DNA of 39,405 bases from Gemmataceae bacterium (GTDB taxonomy: Bacteria; Planctomycetota; Planctomycetia; Gemmatales; Gemmataceae): NCBI GenBank assembly GCA_019636445.1, contig JAHBXO010000047.1, forward strand, positions 1-39,405. The letters run 5' to 3'. Positions 9,036-17,670 of the stretch are shown in pieces; position 1 is the first letter of the stretch, and each line of letters begins with the position of its first letter. The notes under the pieces are model-generated. The model saw only the letters and a program-made list of their open reading frames with translations, did no database searches and was not told the DNA's origin. The position numbers and the translations under genes were made by a program.

Positions 9036-9689
9036 TCACACACAGACTTCCAGCATCAGGAAATGATCCGGTTCCTTCGCATACAGCGCGACCGCCTGGC
9101 GCAGCGTTTTGATCCGATCTTCGTGCCACGGGTTCTCGAGCTTCGGAAGCGTCGTCAGGTACGGGAAGTTCCGCAACAACTCCTCGCGTAGGAGCATTGC
9201 GCGGATCTTGCGGATACGCTCTTCACCCACCAGTTCGCAGGTCAGGAACAGTGCGTACTTCACCTTCGTGACCGGCAGTCCCGCGTCCTGCCGCACCTGC
9301 CCTTCGGCGAAGCGCTCGGCCACTTCGTTGAGTGCGAAGTTGAGCAGATACCAGCGGTCGGCCTTCTCGATCGGCAAGATCGGCGCATCGGCCGTGCACG
9401 CCTTCGCCGCCTTGAGGACCTTGTCGATCGCCACCTGGTTGAGGAAGACCTTTTCGAGCGAGTCTTCCATCACCGTGCGGATCTTGAGGTAGTCGTCGGC
9501 GAAGATGTTCAGGCTGACGATGATCCGGTTGAAGAACTCCTTCTTCTTCCACTCGCGGCCCGCCTTCCAACGGCCCCACCAGCGGCCGAGCATGAACGAC
9601 AGGATCGAGATGAGGCCGCCCGCGATGAGGGACGGGAGTTTCGCGAGTACTTCGTCGAGGATGTTCGCGGGAAGTTGGGCGATGAGCAT
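9036..9689 (-). CDS. Hypothetical membrane-anchored protein, 217 aa
   Basis: I do not recognise a named family. One transmembrane helix near the N-terminus (IAGGLISILSFMLG) is followed by a Trp/Lys/Arg-rich stretch (RWWGRWKAGREWKKK), so the remaining ~170 residues most likely face the cytoplasm. That part is helical and soluble, with blocks such as FLTCELVGEERIRKIRAMLLR and FPYLTTLPKLENPWHEDRIKTL. A GGAGA ribosome-binding site precedes the ATG. The gene follows the BamA-like gene on the same strand but is separated from it by a hairpin, so it is probably its own unit. Any role in the envelope would be guesswork from position. Confidence 0.72.
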   Translation of the reverse strand: MLIAQLPANILDEVLAKLPSLIAGGLISILSFMLGRWWGRWKAGREWKKKEFFNRIIVSLNIFADDYLKIRTVMEDSLEKVFLNQVAIDKVLKAAKACTADAPILPIEKADRWYLLNFALNEVAERFAEGQVRQDAGLPVTKVKYALFLTCELVGEERIRKIRAMLLREELLRNFPYLTTLPKLENPWHEDRIKTLRQAVALYAKEPDHFLMLEVCV

Positions 9690-9702
9690 GGGCGGGTCTC
9701 CG

Positions 9703-9728
9703 GGCGGATCGGGCGTTCCCGATCCGCC
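9703..9728 (-). terminator. Hairpin downstream of the BamA-like gene
   Basis: Arms GGCGGATCGGG (9703-9713) and CCCGATCCGCC (9718-9728) pair perfectly over 11 bp around a CGTT tetraloop, starting 9 bp past the stop of the BamA-like gene and ending just before the next start codon. It fits an intrinsic terminator or an intercistronic mRNA-stabilising hairpin. No T-run follows. Confidence 0.6.
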
Positions 9729-9737
9729 GAAGCCATC

Positions 9738-12209
9738 TTACTGACCGCCGAAGAGGCCGATGTAGAACGCGAAGACCTGCCGGTTGTCGCCTTCGGTCTT
9801 GTTGAGCGGGAAGGCGAAGTCGAAAGCGACGGGCACGGGGCCAAGCGCCGGGATGCCGACGCGGAAGCCGAAGCCGGCCGACACGCGATAGTCCTTGATC
9901 GAAATGGAGCGTTCGACCGTGCCATGGTCGAGGAACGTCACGAAGAACAGCGAATCCTTGGCGTTGAGCGGAATCTGGTATTCCAGCGTGTTGAGGAACG
10001 AGAACGAACCACCGGTGAAGTAGCGGTTGCCGAACACGGACGTGTCGACCGGCCCCATGCCGCGGAAGCTGAAGCCGCGGATGCTGCGGAAGCCGCCGGC
10101 GAAGAAGCGTTCGAAGATCGGCGCGTCGTCGCTGGTGGCGGAAATCTGGCTGCGGACGGCGAGGACGTGCTTGCCGCTGCCATCGCGCCGCTGAAGGAAC
10201 TCGCTGCTGAAGAACTTGGTGAACTCGGCAGTCCCGATCGGCACGGTGTAGTCGCCGAGGACCTGCTCGTAGGCGAGGTCGAGCACGCTGCCGCTCGTCG
10301 GGAAGATGTAGCTGTCGCGGGTGTCGCGGGTGATGCCGGGGCGCAGGCCGAGCACGGTCGATTGGCCCTCGTCGCGGCGGATCGAATCCGGCGCATCGCC
10401 GGGGAGCCGCTTGACGTTCACGCCTTCGATGCGCGTCGTGAAGGACGCACGCCAGATCGGGTCGAGTCGGCGGTCGAGCGAGATGCGGGCACCGACGCGG
10501 TCTTCGTCGTATTCGGCGTAGCCGCGGTTGAAGTAGTAGGCGCTGGTGCTCAGACCATAGTTCGAGTTGAACAGATACGGTTCGCGGAACGTGATCGAGT
10601 AGTTCTGGAAGATCGCCCCCGGCTGAGCCTGGATGCGCAGTTCCTGCCCGGCTCCGCGGAACGCCCGGCCGTTCAGGAAGTCGTCGAGACTTGTCGGGAA
10701 CCGCAGGAGGTCGAAGTTCCGCTCGTTGATCGCGATATTCCCCGTCAGACCGGAGTTCGAGTTCACGGCTCCGCCGAGGAGGAACTGCCCGGTGCGCGTC
10801 TCCTTCACGGTGACAACGATATCCTTGAAGGTGCTGTCAACTTCGCTCTGCCGGACTTCGACGGACGGTGGCGATTCCATGTCGAAGATGCCGCGGCGGA
10901 AGAGGTTCAGCCGCGCCACTTCGATGGACGGATACTGGAGAATCTGCCCCTCTCGCAGGCCCGCCATGCCCAGTTCGTTGCGGATCACGCTTTCCATCGT
11001 CACTTCATTGCCGCGGATCTCGATGCGGCCGATCCGGTCCGGCTCCCGTGCCGGCGGACGTTCGTCCAGCGGCACCTGGTGTGCCACCCGGCGCACCGGC
11101 GGCAGCTTCGACGCCGCCGCCTCGGGATCGCGCGGGCCAGGCTCCAAAATCTGATACGTCACGTCGACCTTGCCCGGTTGGCCAGCCACAGCCACCCACT
11201 GCTCCTCGCAGAGCACATAATAGCCCCGATAACCGTAGTAGTTCTTGATCCGCGTGCTGTCGTTCTGGATCTTGTCGCGGTCGTAATGGCCACCCACCTG
11301 AAGGTCGACCAGCTTGCGGAGAACCTCGGTCGGATAAAGCTTGTTCCCCTCCATCCGGATTTCGCGGACGGTGTAGATTGGGCCTTCGTCCACGTGGAAG
11401 ATGACCTCCACGCTGCTCAGGTCGCGGGACGGGATGATTTCCTCCGTCACACGAGCTTCCAGGTAACCGAGCTTGTGGAAGTAGTTCATCACCTTCTTTT
11501 TGTCGTCTTCCACCTGCATCGGGTTGTACTTGTCGTTGAGGAAGCGCACGAGGCCATAGACCGGGGCCGAAATCGTGAGCTGCGTGGCGACACGACCCGA
11601 TGACGTCTGCTTGCAGCCGCGGATCGACACGCGGCTGACTTTCACCTTCGGTCCTTCGACAATCTGGAAGACGACGCGCGTATCCTCGACCTTCATCCCC
11701 TCGATCACACGACAGGTGGCGTAGGCGCGGCCGTCCTCCTTCAATTTGTTCTCGATGATTTGCGCCGCCGCCTCGTTGAACGCGGGGTTCAGTGCGCTCC
11801 CTTTGCGAATGCCGGTCAGTTGCAAGAGCGTATCGTTGCCGATGTGCTGGGCGCCGACGAACTTCACTTCGCGGACGACGTTGTTGAGTTCGACGACCTG
11901 AACATATACCGTCACTTTGCCGTCGTTCGAAACGGAGGTCTCGATCTGCACGCCGCCCGGGGCGAACCATTTGGTGGCGATCAGGCGGCGAACGTCCTCG
12001 TTGATGGTGGCGTCGTCGTAAGGCTTACCGACGCGTGTCTTCATCTGGCCGAGGATATGTTCCTTCGGATGCAGACGATTATTAACAGGGACGATGTCCG
12101 CCACGGTCTTGCCGATCGGCGATTCGCCGGCGGATACGTCGCGAACGGCGTATGCAGCCACGATCAACGCCAGTGCCAGCAATCCCACGCGGGCGGGGCG
12201 GACGATCAT
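9738..12209 (-). CDS. bamA: BamA/Omp85-family outer-membrane assembly protein
   Basis: 823 residues. A signal peptide (VGLLALALIVAAYAVRDVSAG) precedes several POTRA-type repeats (VREVKFVGAQHIG, VSRVSIRGCKQ, VREIRMEGNKLYPTEVLRKL, IGRIEIRGNEVTMESVIRNEL; about residues 38-470) and a C-terminal 16-strand barrel region (~490-823). The barrel carries the Omp85 loop-6 motif IRGFSFRG and the typical LGLRPGITRDTRDSYIFPTSG segment. The family folds and inserts beta-barrel proteins into the outer membrane, supporting a true outer membrane in this organism. A strong AAGGGGAG ribosome-binding site lies upstream. The C-terminus is FYIGLFGGQ, lacking the terminal aromatic residue common in Proteobacteria. 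TamA-like alternatives are less likely given the number of POTRA repeats. Confidence 0.88.
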   Translation of the reverse strand: MIVRPARVGLLALALIVAAYAVRDVSAGESPIGKTVADIVPVNNRLHPKEHILGQMKTRVGKPYDDATINEDVRRLIATKWFAPGGVQIETSVSNDGKVTVYVQVVELNNVVREVKFVGAQHIGNDTLLQLTGIRKGSALNPAFNEAAAQIIENKLKEDGRAYATCRVIEGMKVEDTRVVFQIVEGPKVKVSRVSIRGCKQTSSGRVATQLTISAPVYGLVRFLNDKYNPMQVEDDKKKVMNYFHKLGYLEARVTEEIIPSRDLSSVEVIFHVDEGPIYTVREIRMEGNKLYPTEVLRKLVDLQVGGHYDRDKIQNDSTRIKNYYGYRGYYVLCEEQWVAVAGQPGKVDVTYQILEPGPRDPEAAASKLPPVRRVAHQVPLDERPPAREPDRIGRIEIRGNEVTMESVIRNELGMAGLREGQILQYPSIEVARLNLFRRGIFDMESPPSVEVRQSEVDSTFKDIVVTVKETRTGQFLLGGAVNSNSGLTGNIAINERNFDLLRFPTSLDDFLNGRAFRGAGQELRIQAQPGAIFQNYSITFREPYLFNSNYGLSTSAYYFNRGYAEYDEDRVGARISLDRRLDPIWRASFTTRIEGVNVKRLPGDAPDSIRRDEGQSTVLGLRPGITRDTRDSYIFPTSGSVLDLAYEQVLGDYTVPIGTAEFTKFFSSEFLQRRDGSGKHVLAVRSQISATSDDAPIFERFFAGGFRSIRGFSFRGMGPVDTSVFGNRYFTGGSFSFLNTLEYQIPLNAKDSLFFVTFLDHGTVERSISIKDYRVSAGFGFRVGIPALGPVPVAFDFAFPLNKTEGDNRQVFAFYIGLFGGQ

Positions 12210-12318
12210 CGGTCAACTCCCCTTCGATCCGGGCGCGATCCGTGCGCGAAGGAGAGGCCAATACCGGCGACCGGAAATCGTGTCAAGCTCGGCTATTTCG
12301 GCGGAATTGAAGGAAGAA

Positions 12319-12342
12319 GCCCGCGGAGGAGCGTCCGCGGGC
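12319..12342 (-). terminator. Terminator hairpin after superoxide dismutase
   Basis: GCCCGCGGA (12319-12327) pairs with TCCGCGGGC (12334-12342) around a 6-base loop, 9 bp past the stop of the superoxide dismutase gene. On the minus strand it is followed by a pyrimidine-rich TTCTTCCTTC tract. This fits an intrinsic terminator isolating the dismutase gene from the BamA-like gene downstream. Confidence 0.75.
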
Positions 12343-12351
12343 CTGAAAAAC

Positions 12352-13050
12352 TTACGACTTCTTCGACTTCGCGAAGTTTTCGGCCACGGCGTCCCAGTTC
12401 ACGACGTTGTAGAACGCTTCCAGATACTTCGCCCGCAGGTTGCGGTACTTCAGGTAATAGGCGTGTTCCCAGACGTCCACGCCAAGGATCGGCGCGGCCC
12501 CGCCGGCCATCTGCGGATTGTCCTGGTTCGGCGTGCTCGTGACGGCGAGCGGCTTGTCCTTGCCGGGCACCAGCCACGCCCAACCGCTGCCGAAGCGACC
12601 GACGGCGGCCGTGTTGAAGGCGACCTTGAACTTATCCAGCGAGCCGAATGAATCGTCGATCGCCTTGAGCAGATCCCCCTTCGGCGCGCCGCCGGCCTTC
12701 GCCATCACGTTCCAGAAGAAGGTGTGGTTCCAGTGCCCGCCACCGTTGTTCCGCACGCCGCCACGGACCATCTCCGGAAGGTTTTTCAGGTTTGCCAGCA
12801 CTTCCTCGATCGGTTTCTTGAGCATTTCGGGGGCGTTCTTCTCCAGCAGGCCGTTCAGGTTCGTTACGTAAGCCTGGTGGTGCTTCGTATGGTGGATGGT
12901 CATCGTCTCGGCGTCGATATGCGGTTCGAGCGCGTCGTACGCATAGGGCAGCTTCGGGAGCGTGAAGCCCGCGGGCTTCTCCTGGGCCGTCGCCAGCGAC
13001 GGCAGCGCGAGGACGGCGGAGGCTTGCAACATCTGGCGGCGCGTGAGCAT
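12352..13050 (-). CDS. sodA: Exported Fe/Mn superoxide dismutase
   Basis: 232 residues. It converts superoxide to oxygen and hydrogen peroxide. The core matches the Fe/Mn family end to end: metal ligands H53 (in TIHHTKHH), H109 (in WNHTFFW), D192 and H196 (in VDVWEHAYY). Q176 in NQDNP and the GGG-H spacing favour the manganese or cambialistic subtype. The first ~24 residues (TRRQMLQASAVLALPSLATAQ) look like a twin-arginine or Sec export signal, so the enzyme probably acts outside the cytoplasm. A GGAGAA ribosome-binding site precedes the ATG. The gene is divergent from the histidine kinase gene across only 69 bp and has its own terminator. Confidence 0.95.
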   Translation of the reverse strand: MLTRRQMLQASAVLALPSLATAQEKPAGFTLPKLPYAYDALEPHIDAETMTIHHTKHHQAYVTNLNGLLEKNAPEMLKKPIEEVLANLKNLPEMVRGGVRNNGGGHWNHTFFWNVMAKAGGAPKGDLLKAIDDSFGSLDKFKVAFNTAAVGRFGSGWAWLVPGKDKPLAVTSTPNQDNPQMAGGAAPILGVDVWEHAYYLKYRNLRAKYLEAFYNVVNWDAVAENFAKSKKS

Positions 13051-13119
13051 CGGGATTCTCCGGTGGAAAGGTGGGACGCCCTTATCCTAGTCCCGCCGCC
13101 GGAACTGTACATTGACAGC

Positions 13120-14463
13120 ATGCTCCGACCGCTCCTCGCCCGCTACGCGCCAACGCCGGCCGACCCCGATTGGGACCTCGCCGCCGAGTCGATTGCCGTG
13201 CTCATGCGCTGGTTCGGCCTCGTCGTCGGCGCCGTCCTCGCCAACGTCGGCTCTCCCGCCGCCGACCACTGGCTCCTCAACCTCATCCTGCTCCTCGGCC
13301 TCGGCTTCACGGTCCTCGACACCTATTTCTTTTCCCGCCGCCGCATCTTTCTCCGCGACCATCCGCTCGTCATTGCCGTAATGGAGAGCCTCTTCATCGG
13401 TCTGCTCTGCTATTTCCAGGGCGGCCTCGAAAGCCCGTTCCGCTTCTATTACTTGTTGTCGTTGGTCTGCAGCGCGATCCGCTTCTCGCAGGCGACCACA
13501 TTCGTGAACTGCGGACTCGCCTGCCTGAGCTACGGCGCGCTGTTCTTCTCGCAGCCGAGCGCGACGCGCGATCCACTCGCGGTCGCCTTCCTCGTCGTCG
13601 TGCTCGTCTGGGTCGCCTGGGCCGCCAGTAGCCTCGCGAAGCTCCTGCGCCGCGCCGGCGAACGCCTGCGCGCCCTGAATGCCGAACTCCAGGAACATCA
13701 GAACCTGCTCGAAAGCCGCATCGCCGAGCGCACGCGCGAACTGGAGGAATCGCAGGCGCAGGTGCTCCACCAGGAGAAGATGGCCGCGTTCGGCCTCCTC
13801 GCCGCCGGCATCGCCCACGAAGTCGGCAACCCGCTCACTTCCATCAGCACGCTCGTGCAGATGCTCGAAACGCGCGACCTCGACGACTACACCCGCACGC
13901 GGCTCGGGCAAGTTGCCGGCCAGCTCGCCCGCATCCAGACCATCCTCCGCGAACTGGTGAACTTCAGCCGCCCCGCGAACTCCCAGCGCGGCACCGCGTC
14001 CGTCGGCGAAATCGTCCGCGAGGCGCTCGATATCGCCAAGTACTACAAGGGTGGTAAGAACCGGCGCATCCGCACCGAGGTGCCCGACAACCTGCCGCCC
14101 GTCGCCGGCGTACGCGACCAACTCGTTCAGGTCGTCTTCAATCTGGTGCTGAATGCCATCGACGCTACCGGGAAAGGGGGCGAGATCGTCGTCTCCGCGA
14201 CCATCGATGGCGACCGGCTCGCCCTCGCCGTCCGGGACGACGGCGCCGGAATCCCGGACGACGTCCGCGCCAAACTCTTCCGCCCCTACTTCACCACCAA
14301 GCGGCACGGCACCGGCCTGGGACTGTTCGTCCTCCGCAAGATCGTCGAAGAGCATGGCGGAGCCGTCTCCGTCGCGAGCGATCCCGGCCGCGGCAGCACC
14401 TTCCGCGTCGAGCTGCCCTTCGTCCAATCCAGCGAACGCCTCCAACCCGTCGAGGTGACGTGA
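13120..14463 (+). CDS. Multi-pass membrane sensor histidine kinase
   Basis: 447 residues. The N-terminal ~175 residues hold five to six hydrophobic helices without a recognisable extracellular or PAS sensor, so sensing is probably within the membrane. A coiled-coil linker follows (LRALNAELQEHQNLLESRIAERTRELEE broken into heptads, ~183-212), then the dimerisation/phosphoacceptor helix with H233 in IAHEVGNPLTSI and an HATPase domain with N box (NLVLNAIDA), G1 (DDGAGIP) and G2 (GTGLGLFVL). This is the NtrB-like class. The ATG at 13120 is chosen because the open frame upstream is antisense to the dismutase gene; no clear ribosome-binding site is seen. The stop codon overlaps the ATG of the response regulator by one base, so the two form a two-component operon. 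Confidence 0.92.
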   Translation: MLRPLLARYAPTPADPDWDLAAESIAVLMRWFGLVVGAVLANVGSPAADHWLLNLILLLGLGFTVLDTYFFSRRRIFLRDHPLVIAVMESLFIGLLCYFQGGLESPFRFYYLLSLVCSAIRFSQATTFVNCGLACLSYGALFFSQPSATRDPLAVAFLVVVLVWVAWAASSLAKLLRRAGERLRALNAELQEHQNLLESRIAERTRELEESQAQVLHQEKMAAFGLLAAGIAHEVGNPLTSISTLVQMLETRDLDDYTRTRLGQVAGQLARIQTILRELVNFSRPANSQRGTASVGEIVREALDIAKYYKGGKNRRIRTEVPDNLPPVAGVRDQLVQVVFNLVLNAIDATGKGGEIVVSATIDGDRLALAVRDDGAGIPDDVRAKLFRPYFTTKRHGTGLGLFVLRKIVEEHGGAVSVASDPGRGSTFRVELPFVQSSERLQPVEVT

Positions 14464-15833
14464 TGCCAATCCGCCCCGACATCGCCTCCGTCCTCGTCGT
14501 GGACGACGAACCGCTCATCCGCGATACGCTCGCCGAATACCTGCAAGGCCAGGGGTTCCGCGTCGCCGTTGCCGCCAGTGGCGAGGCCGCGCTCGCCGCC
14601 GTCAAGAAATCCCCGTTCGACATCGTCGTTTGCGACATCAACCTGCCCGGCCTCGACGGCATCGAGGTGCTCGAACGGCTCTCGCGCAGCAACCCCGAAA
14701 CGCTCGTGCTGCTCATCACCGCCTATGCCACCGTCGAAAGCGCCGTCGAAGCGTTCCACAAGGGTGCCTCCGACTACCTCATGAAGCCGATTCTCCTGCA
14801 TGAAGTCTCGCAGAAGATCCGACGACTCCTGACACAACGGAAGCTCTCGCAGGAGAACCAGTGGCTGCGCCGCGAGTTGAACCGCGAGACCGATCTCGGC
14901 GACCTGATCGTCGGCAAGCACCCCGCGATGCGCGCCGCGCTTCTGCTCGCGCAGAAGGTCGGGCCAACGCCGTCCACGGTGCTCATCCTCGGCGAAGGCG
15001 GCACCGGTAAGAAGATGCTCGCCCGGACGATCCACAAGTTCGCACACCCTGCCGGCGACGGTCGGTTCCTCGCCGTGAACTGCGCCGGCGTGCCCGGCGA
15101 AAGCCTGGAGAATCAGCTTTTCGGCCACGTGCAGGGTGCCTATGGCGGCGCGATCAGCGACCAGCCCGGCCTCTTCGTCCATGCCGGTGCTGGAACAATT
15201 TTCCTCGACGAGATCGGCGAACTCCCACCGGGGACGCAGGCCAAACTCCTCCGCGCCATCGAGCAACGCGAGATCGTGCCGCTCGGCGCGAACGAACCGG
15301 TGCCAGTCCACGCCCGCGTCATCGCCGCGTCCCACCACGACCTGTCCGCCGAAGCGGCGGCCGGACGCTTTCGCGAAGACTTGCTCGTCCGCCTGAAGAC
15401 CGTCACGATCGCGCTCCCGCCGCTGCGTGATCGCCGCGAGGACATCCCCGAATTCGTCGATCATCTGGTGGCGAAGCACTCGAAGGCGATGGGCAAACGG
15501 TTCGTCGGGGCCAGCCGCGAGGCGATCGAACTGCTCTCGCGCTATCCGTGGAAGGGAAACGTGCGCGAACTGGATAACGCCATCCAGCGGGCGATCATCC
15601 TTGGCGACGGGCCGCTGATCCGCCCGGCCGACCTGTCGCCGGACATCGCGCCGTCGCCGGACGACCCCTCGGCCGTGGACGACCTGAACGCCGCCGCCGC
15701 CCGTTTCGAGAAGCAGCACATCGAGCGCATCCTGCGGCAGACTGCCGACAAGCGCGAGGCCGCGAAGCGCCTCGGCATCGGCCTCAGTTCGCTCTACCGC
15801 AAGATCGAACAATACGGCATCGGCGAGCGCTGA
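14463..15833 (+). CDS. NtrC-family response regulator (REC-AAA+-Fis HTH)
   Basis: 456 residues. The receiver domain has D14/D15, phospho-acceptor D58 (VVCDIN) and K108 (LMKP). The central AAA+ domain has Walker A GEGGTGKK (177-184), Walker B TIFLDE (245-250), and the downstream RFREDLLVRL and YPWKGNVRELDNAIQ motifs. The Fis-type HTH is at the C-terminus (KREAAKRLGIGLSSLYRKI). It is partner to the upstream kinase (TGATG overlap). The sigma-54 contact loop, normally GAFTGA, reads GAYGGA (225-230), and the Walker A also departs from GESGTGKE. The Thr of GAFTGA is normally essential for sigma-54 activation, so this regulator may be altered or act without sigma-54. The overall family call is firm. 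Confidence 0.93.
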   Translation: MPIRPDIASVLVVDDEPLIRDTLAEYLQGQGFRVAVAASGEAALAAVKKSPFDIVVCDINLPGLDGIEVLERLSRSNPETLVLLITAYATVESAVEAFHKGASDYLMKPILLHEVSQKIRRLLTQRKLSQENQWLRRELNRETDLGDLIVGKHPAMRAALLLAQKVGPTPSTVLILGEGGTGKKMLARTIHKFAHPAGDGRFLAVNCAGVPGESLENQLFGHVQGAYGGAISDQPGLFVHAGAGTIFLDEIGELPPGTQAKLLRAIEQREIVPLGANEPVPVHARVIAASHHDLSAEAAAGRFREDLLVRLKTVTIALPPLRDRREDIPEFVDHLVAKHSKAMGKRFVGASREAIELLSRYPWKGNVRELDNAIQRAIILGDGPLIRPADLSPDIAPSPDDPSAVDDLNAAAARFEKQHIERILRQTADKREAAKRLGIGLSSLYRKIEQYGIGER

Positions 15834-15845
15834 CGATCGACACCG

Positions 15846-15885
15846 GTCTTTCCGCCGTCACCGCGCCACCCTTCGGCGGAAAGAC
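15846..15885 (+). terminator. Hairpin between convergent genes
   Basis: GTCTTTCCGCCG (15846-15857) pairs perfectly with CGGCGGAAAGAC (15874-15885) over 12 bp around a 16-base loop, 12 bp after the response-regulator stop. It sits between that gene and the convergent TIM-barrel gene and may serve both. The rest of the ~200-bp gap (15834-16030) shows nothing else I can interpret. Confidence 0.65.
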
Positions 15886-16030
15886 GCCCGATTTCCGGAA
15901 GCGCCATTGCCCGACAACGACTTACGTCGATATTGACATCCTCGCCGACGCGAAATCGAGGTTCACGCCGCGGAAACGAAGGATACAAATGCGACCAATT
16001 TACTGAGGATCAAATCGGAAGAATTCCTTC

Positions 16031-16927
16031 TCATCGCTGCAGCCCGGCCACCACCGTTTCCAGGAATTCCCGCGCCCGCTTCGCCAGCGCGTCGATGCCG
16101 TCCGGCTTCGTCGGGCGCGGCAGCAGCGGCGCGAAGATGTTCTCGCACGCCAGTGGGATCGTCCGCCCTGTGAACGCCACCGGTTCCAGCAACTTGTAGT
16201 GGTCGATCTCGCCGAAGCCGGGGCCGCAGTCCTCGTCCTTCGGCCAGTTGCGGTGGTCCTTGATGCAGAAACTCCGCACCGTGTCGGCGCACTTGCGGAT
16301 GTCCGGGATCGGGTCCTTGTCCAGGTAGTCCAGCACGTTGCCGGCATCGTAGTTCACGGCGATGTTCGGATGGTCCACCTCGCGCACGATGGCGGCGCAC
16401 GCCTCGCCGGTGCCGGTTTCGCCGCCGTGCTGTTTGACGACGAGCGTCACATTCAAATCCTTCGCGATCGGGCCGAGCTTGCGGAACCGCTCGATCCAAA
16501 CCACGCGATTCCCGCCCTTCGTGTGGCCGAACGTGAGCACTTGCGGAATGTCGGCGGCGGACGCCTGCCTCAGTCGGTGCGTCAGCACCTTCTGCCCGTC
16601 CGCGTGCTCCGGGTAGATGTCGCTGAACATCATCACCGGTTCGAGGCCCATCCCCCGGCAGCGCTTCGCCAGTTCCTTCGCCCGCTCCGGCGGCGCGTCC
16701 TTCGCCATCACCGGCACGGCCTGCCCGCCCTCCTTGTGCGTCACACCCCACGCCACGTGAGCGTACCCGGCGAGCTTGATCCCCTCGAGCGCCCGCGCCA
16801 GCGGGAACGCGGAGTATGGCAGCGTCATGCACGCGATCGGAAACGTCGTGCGCTTCCGCTCCGCGGCCCGGGCGAACGATCCGGCGGCGAGCAAGGCGGC
16901 GGCCAGAAAATCGCGACGGTTTCGCAT
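16031..16927 (-). CDS. Tat-exported sugar phosphate isomerase/epimerase-like TIM-barrel protein
   Basis: 298 residues. A twin-arginine signal (NRRDFLAAALLAAGSFARA) opens the protein. The rest matches the xylose-isomerase-like TIM-barrel superfamily (AP_endonuc_2): metal- and substrate-site blocks include LEPVMMFSDIYPEH, NVTLVVKQHGGETGTGE, IAVNYDAGNVLDY and SFCIKDHRNWP, and the C-terminal FGEIDHYKLLEP. Such exported members are frequent in Planctomycetes and are annotated only generically; the substrate cannot be told from sequence. A strong GGAGGAT ribosome-binding site lies 6 bp before the ATG. The gene is divergent from the Uma2 gene across 84 bp. Confidence 0.88.
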   Translation of the reverse strand: MRNRRDFLAAALLAAGSFARAAERKRTTFPIACMTLPYSAFPLARALEGIKLAGYAHVAWGVTHKEGGQAVPVMAKDAPPERAKELAKRCRGMGLEPVMMFSDIYPEHADGQKVLTHRLRQASAADIPQVLTFGHTKGGNRVVWIERFRKLGPIAKDLNVTLVVKQHGGETGTGEACAAIVREVDHPNIAVNYDAGNVLDYLDKDPIPDIRKCADTVRSFCIKDHRNWPKDEDCGPGFGEIDHYKLLEPVAFTGRTIPLACENIFAPLLPRPTKPDGIDALAKRAREFLETVVAGLQR

Positions 16928-17011
16928 GACAGATCCTCCGGAGATGCCGCTGTTCTACTCGGATTCCCACTGCGGGTCGGGTAGAATGACCCCGACTCCC
17001 GGGGACTGCCG

Positions 17012-17662
17012 ATGCCCGCGACCGCCGCGAACTTCGACACGCTCGCCGACGTGCTCCACGCGCTCGGCGACATTCCGCCGGACCGCATCCTCTGGAACCC
17101 GTTCCCCGGCACGGCCACGGAGGCGGACCTATTGCGCCGGGAGAGGCACGATAGCTTGCTGGAATTGATCGAAGGAATGTTGATCGAGAAACCCACAGCG
17201 GCGTGGAAATCCTTCGCGTCCGCGCTCTTCGTCTATCATTTGTTGACTCACGTTCGTCGGTTCAATTCCGGAGTCGTGGCCGGGCCGGGATGTTTGATGC
17301 GATTAAAGGCCGGAACGGTACGAATGCCGGACGTGTGCTATTCCGCTTGGGAAACGATGCCGAAAACCGACTCCCATTTGCAATCAATCGCCGAATTCCC
17401 TCCCGATATCGCGGTGGAGATACCCACCCCGAGAATGACGAATCGCGAAGCGATCCGACGACGGAATGACTATTTCGCGGCTGGCAGTCAGCTAGTATGG
17501 TTCATTAACCTGAAGGCCCGCACCGTTGCCGTTTACACCGATCCCAACTCATTCTCGTTGCTACGGGAATCCGACACGCTGACCGGCGGCGACGTGTTGC
17601 CCGGCTTCGAACTGCCGCTCGCCGAGTTCTTCAACGACCCGCAACTCCAGCCGAAAGCCTGA
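17012..17662 (+). CDS. Uma2-family PD-(D/E)XK nuclease-like protein
   Basis: 216 residues. The Uma2 (DUF820) fold is recognised by VRMPDVCYS (D107), PPDIAVEIPTP (E136) and RRRNDYFAAGSQLVWFINLKARTVAVYTDP split over ~149-178, ending with the family's LTGGDVLPGFELPLAEFF. These proteins have a restriction-endonuclease-like core but their role is unknown; planctomycetes and cyanobacteria carry many copies. The usual VEVLSPS motif reads VEIPTPR here. The middle of the gene looks less GC-rich than its neighbours. It ends 8 bp before the TPR-AAA+ gene on the same strand and may be cotranscribed with it. A TAGAAT hexamer about 25 bp upstream is a possible -10 element, but no matching -35 is seen. Confidence 0.9.
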   Translation: MPATAANFDTLADVLHALGDIPPDRILWNPFPGTATEADLLRRERHDSLLELIEGMLIEKPTAAWKSFASALFVYHLLTHVRRFNSGVVAGPGCLMRLKAGTVRMPDVCYSAWETMPKTDSHLQSIAEFPPDIAVEIPTPRMTNREAIRRRNDYFAAGSQLVWFINLKARTVAVYTDPNSFSLLRESDTLTGGDVLPGFELPLAEFFNDPQLQPKA

Positions 17663-17670
17663 GTCCACCG

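Noticed and set aside
12724..13119. N-terminal extension of the histidine kinase frame
   Set aside because: Antisense to the superoxide dismutase gene and of the composition expected for a GC-rich shadow frame.
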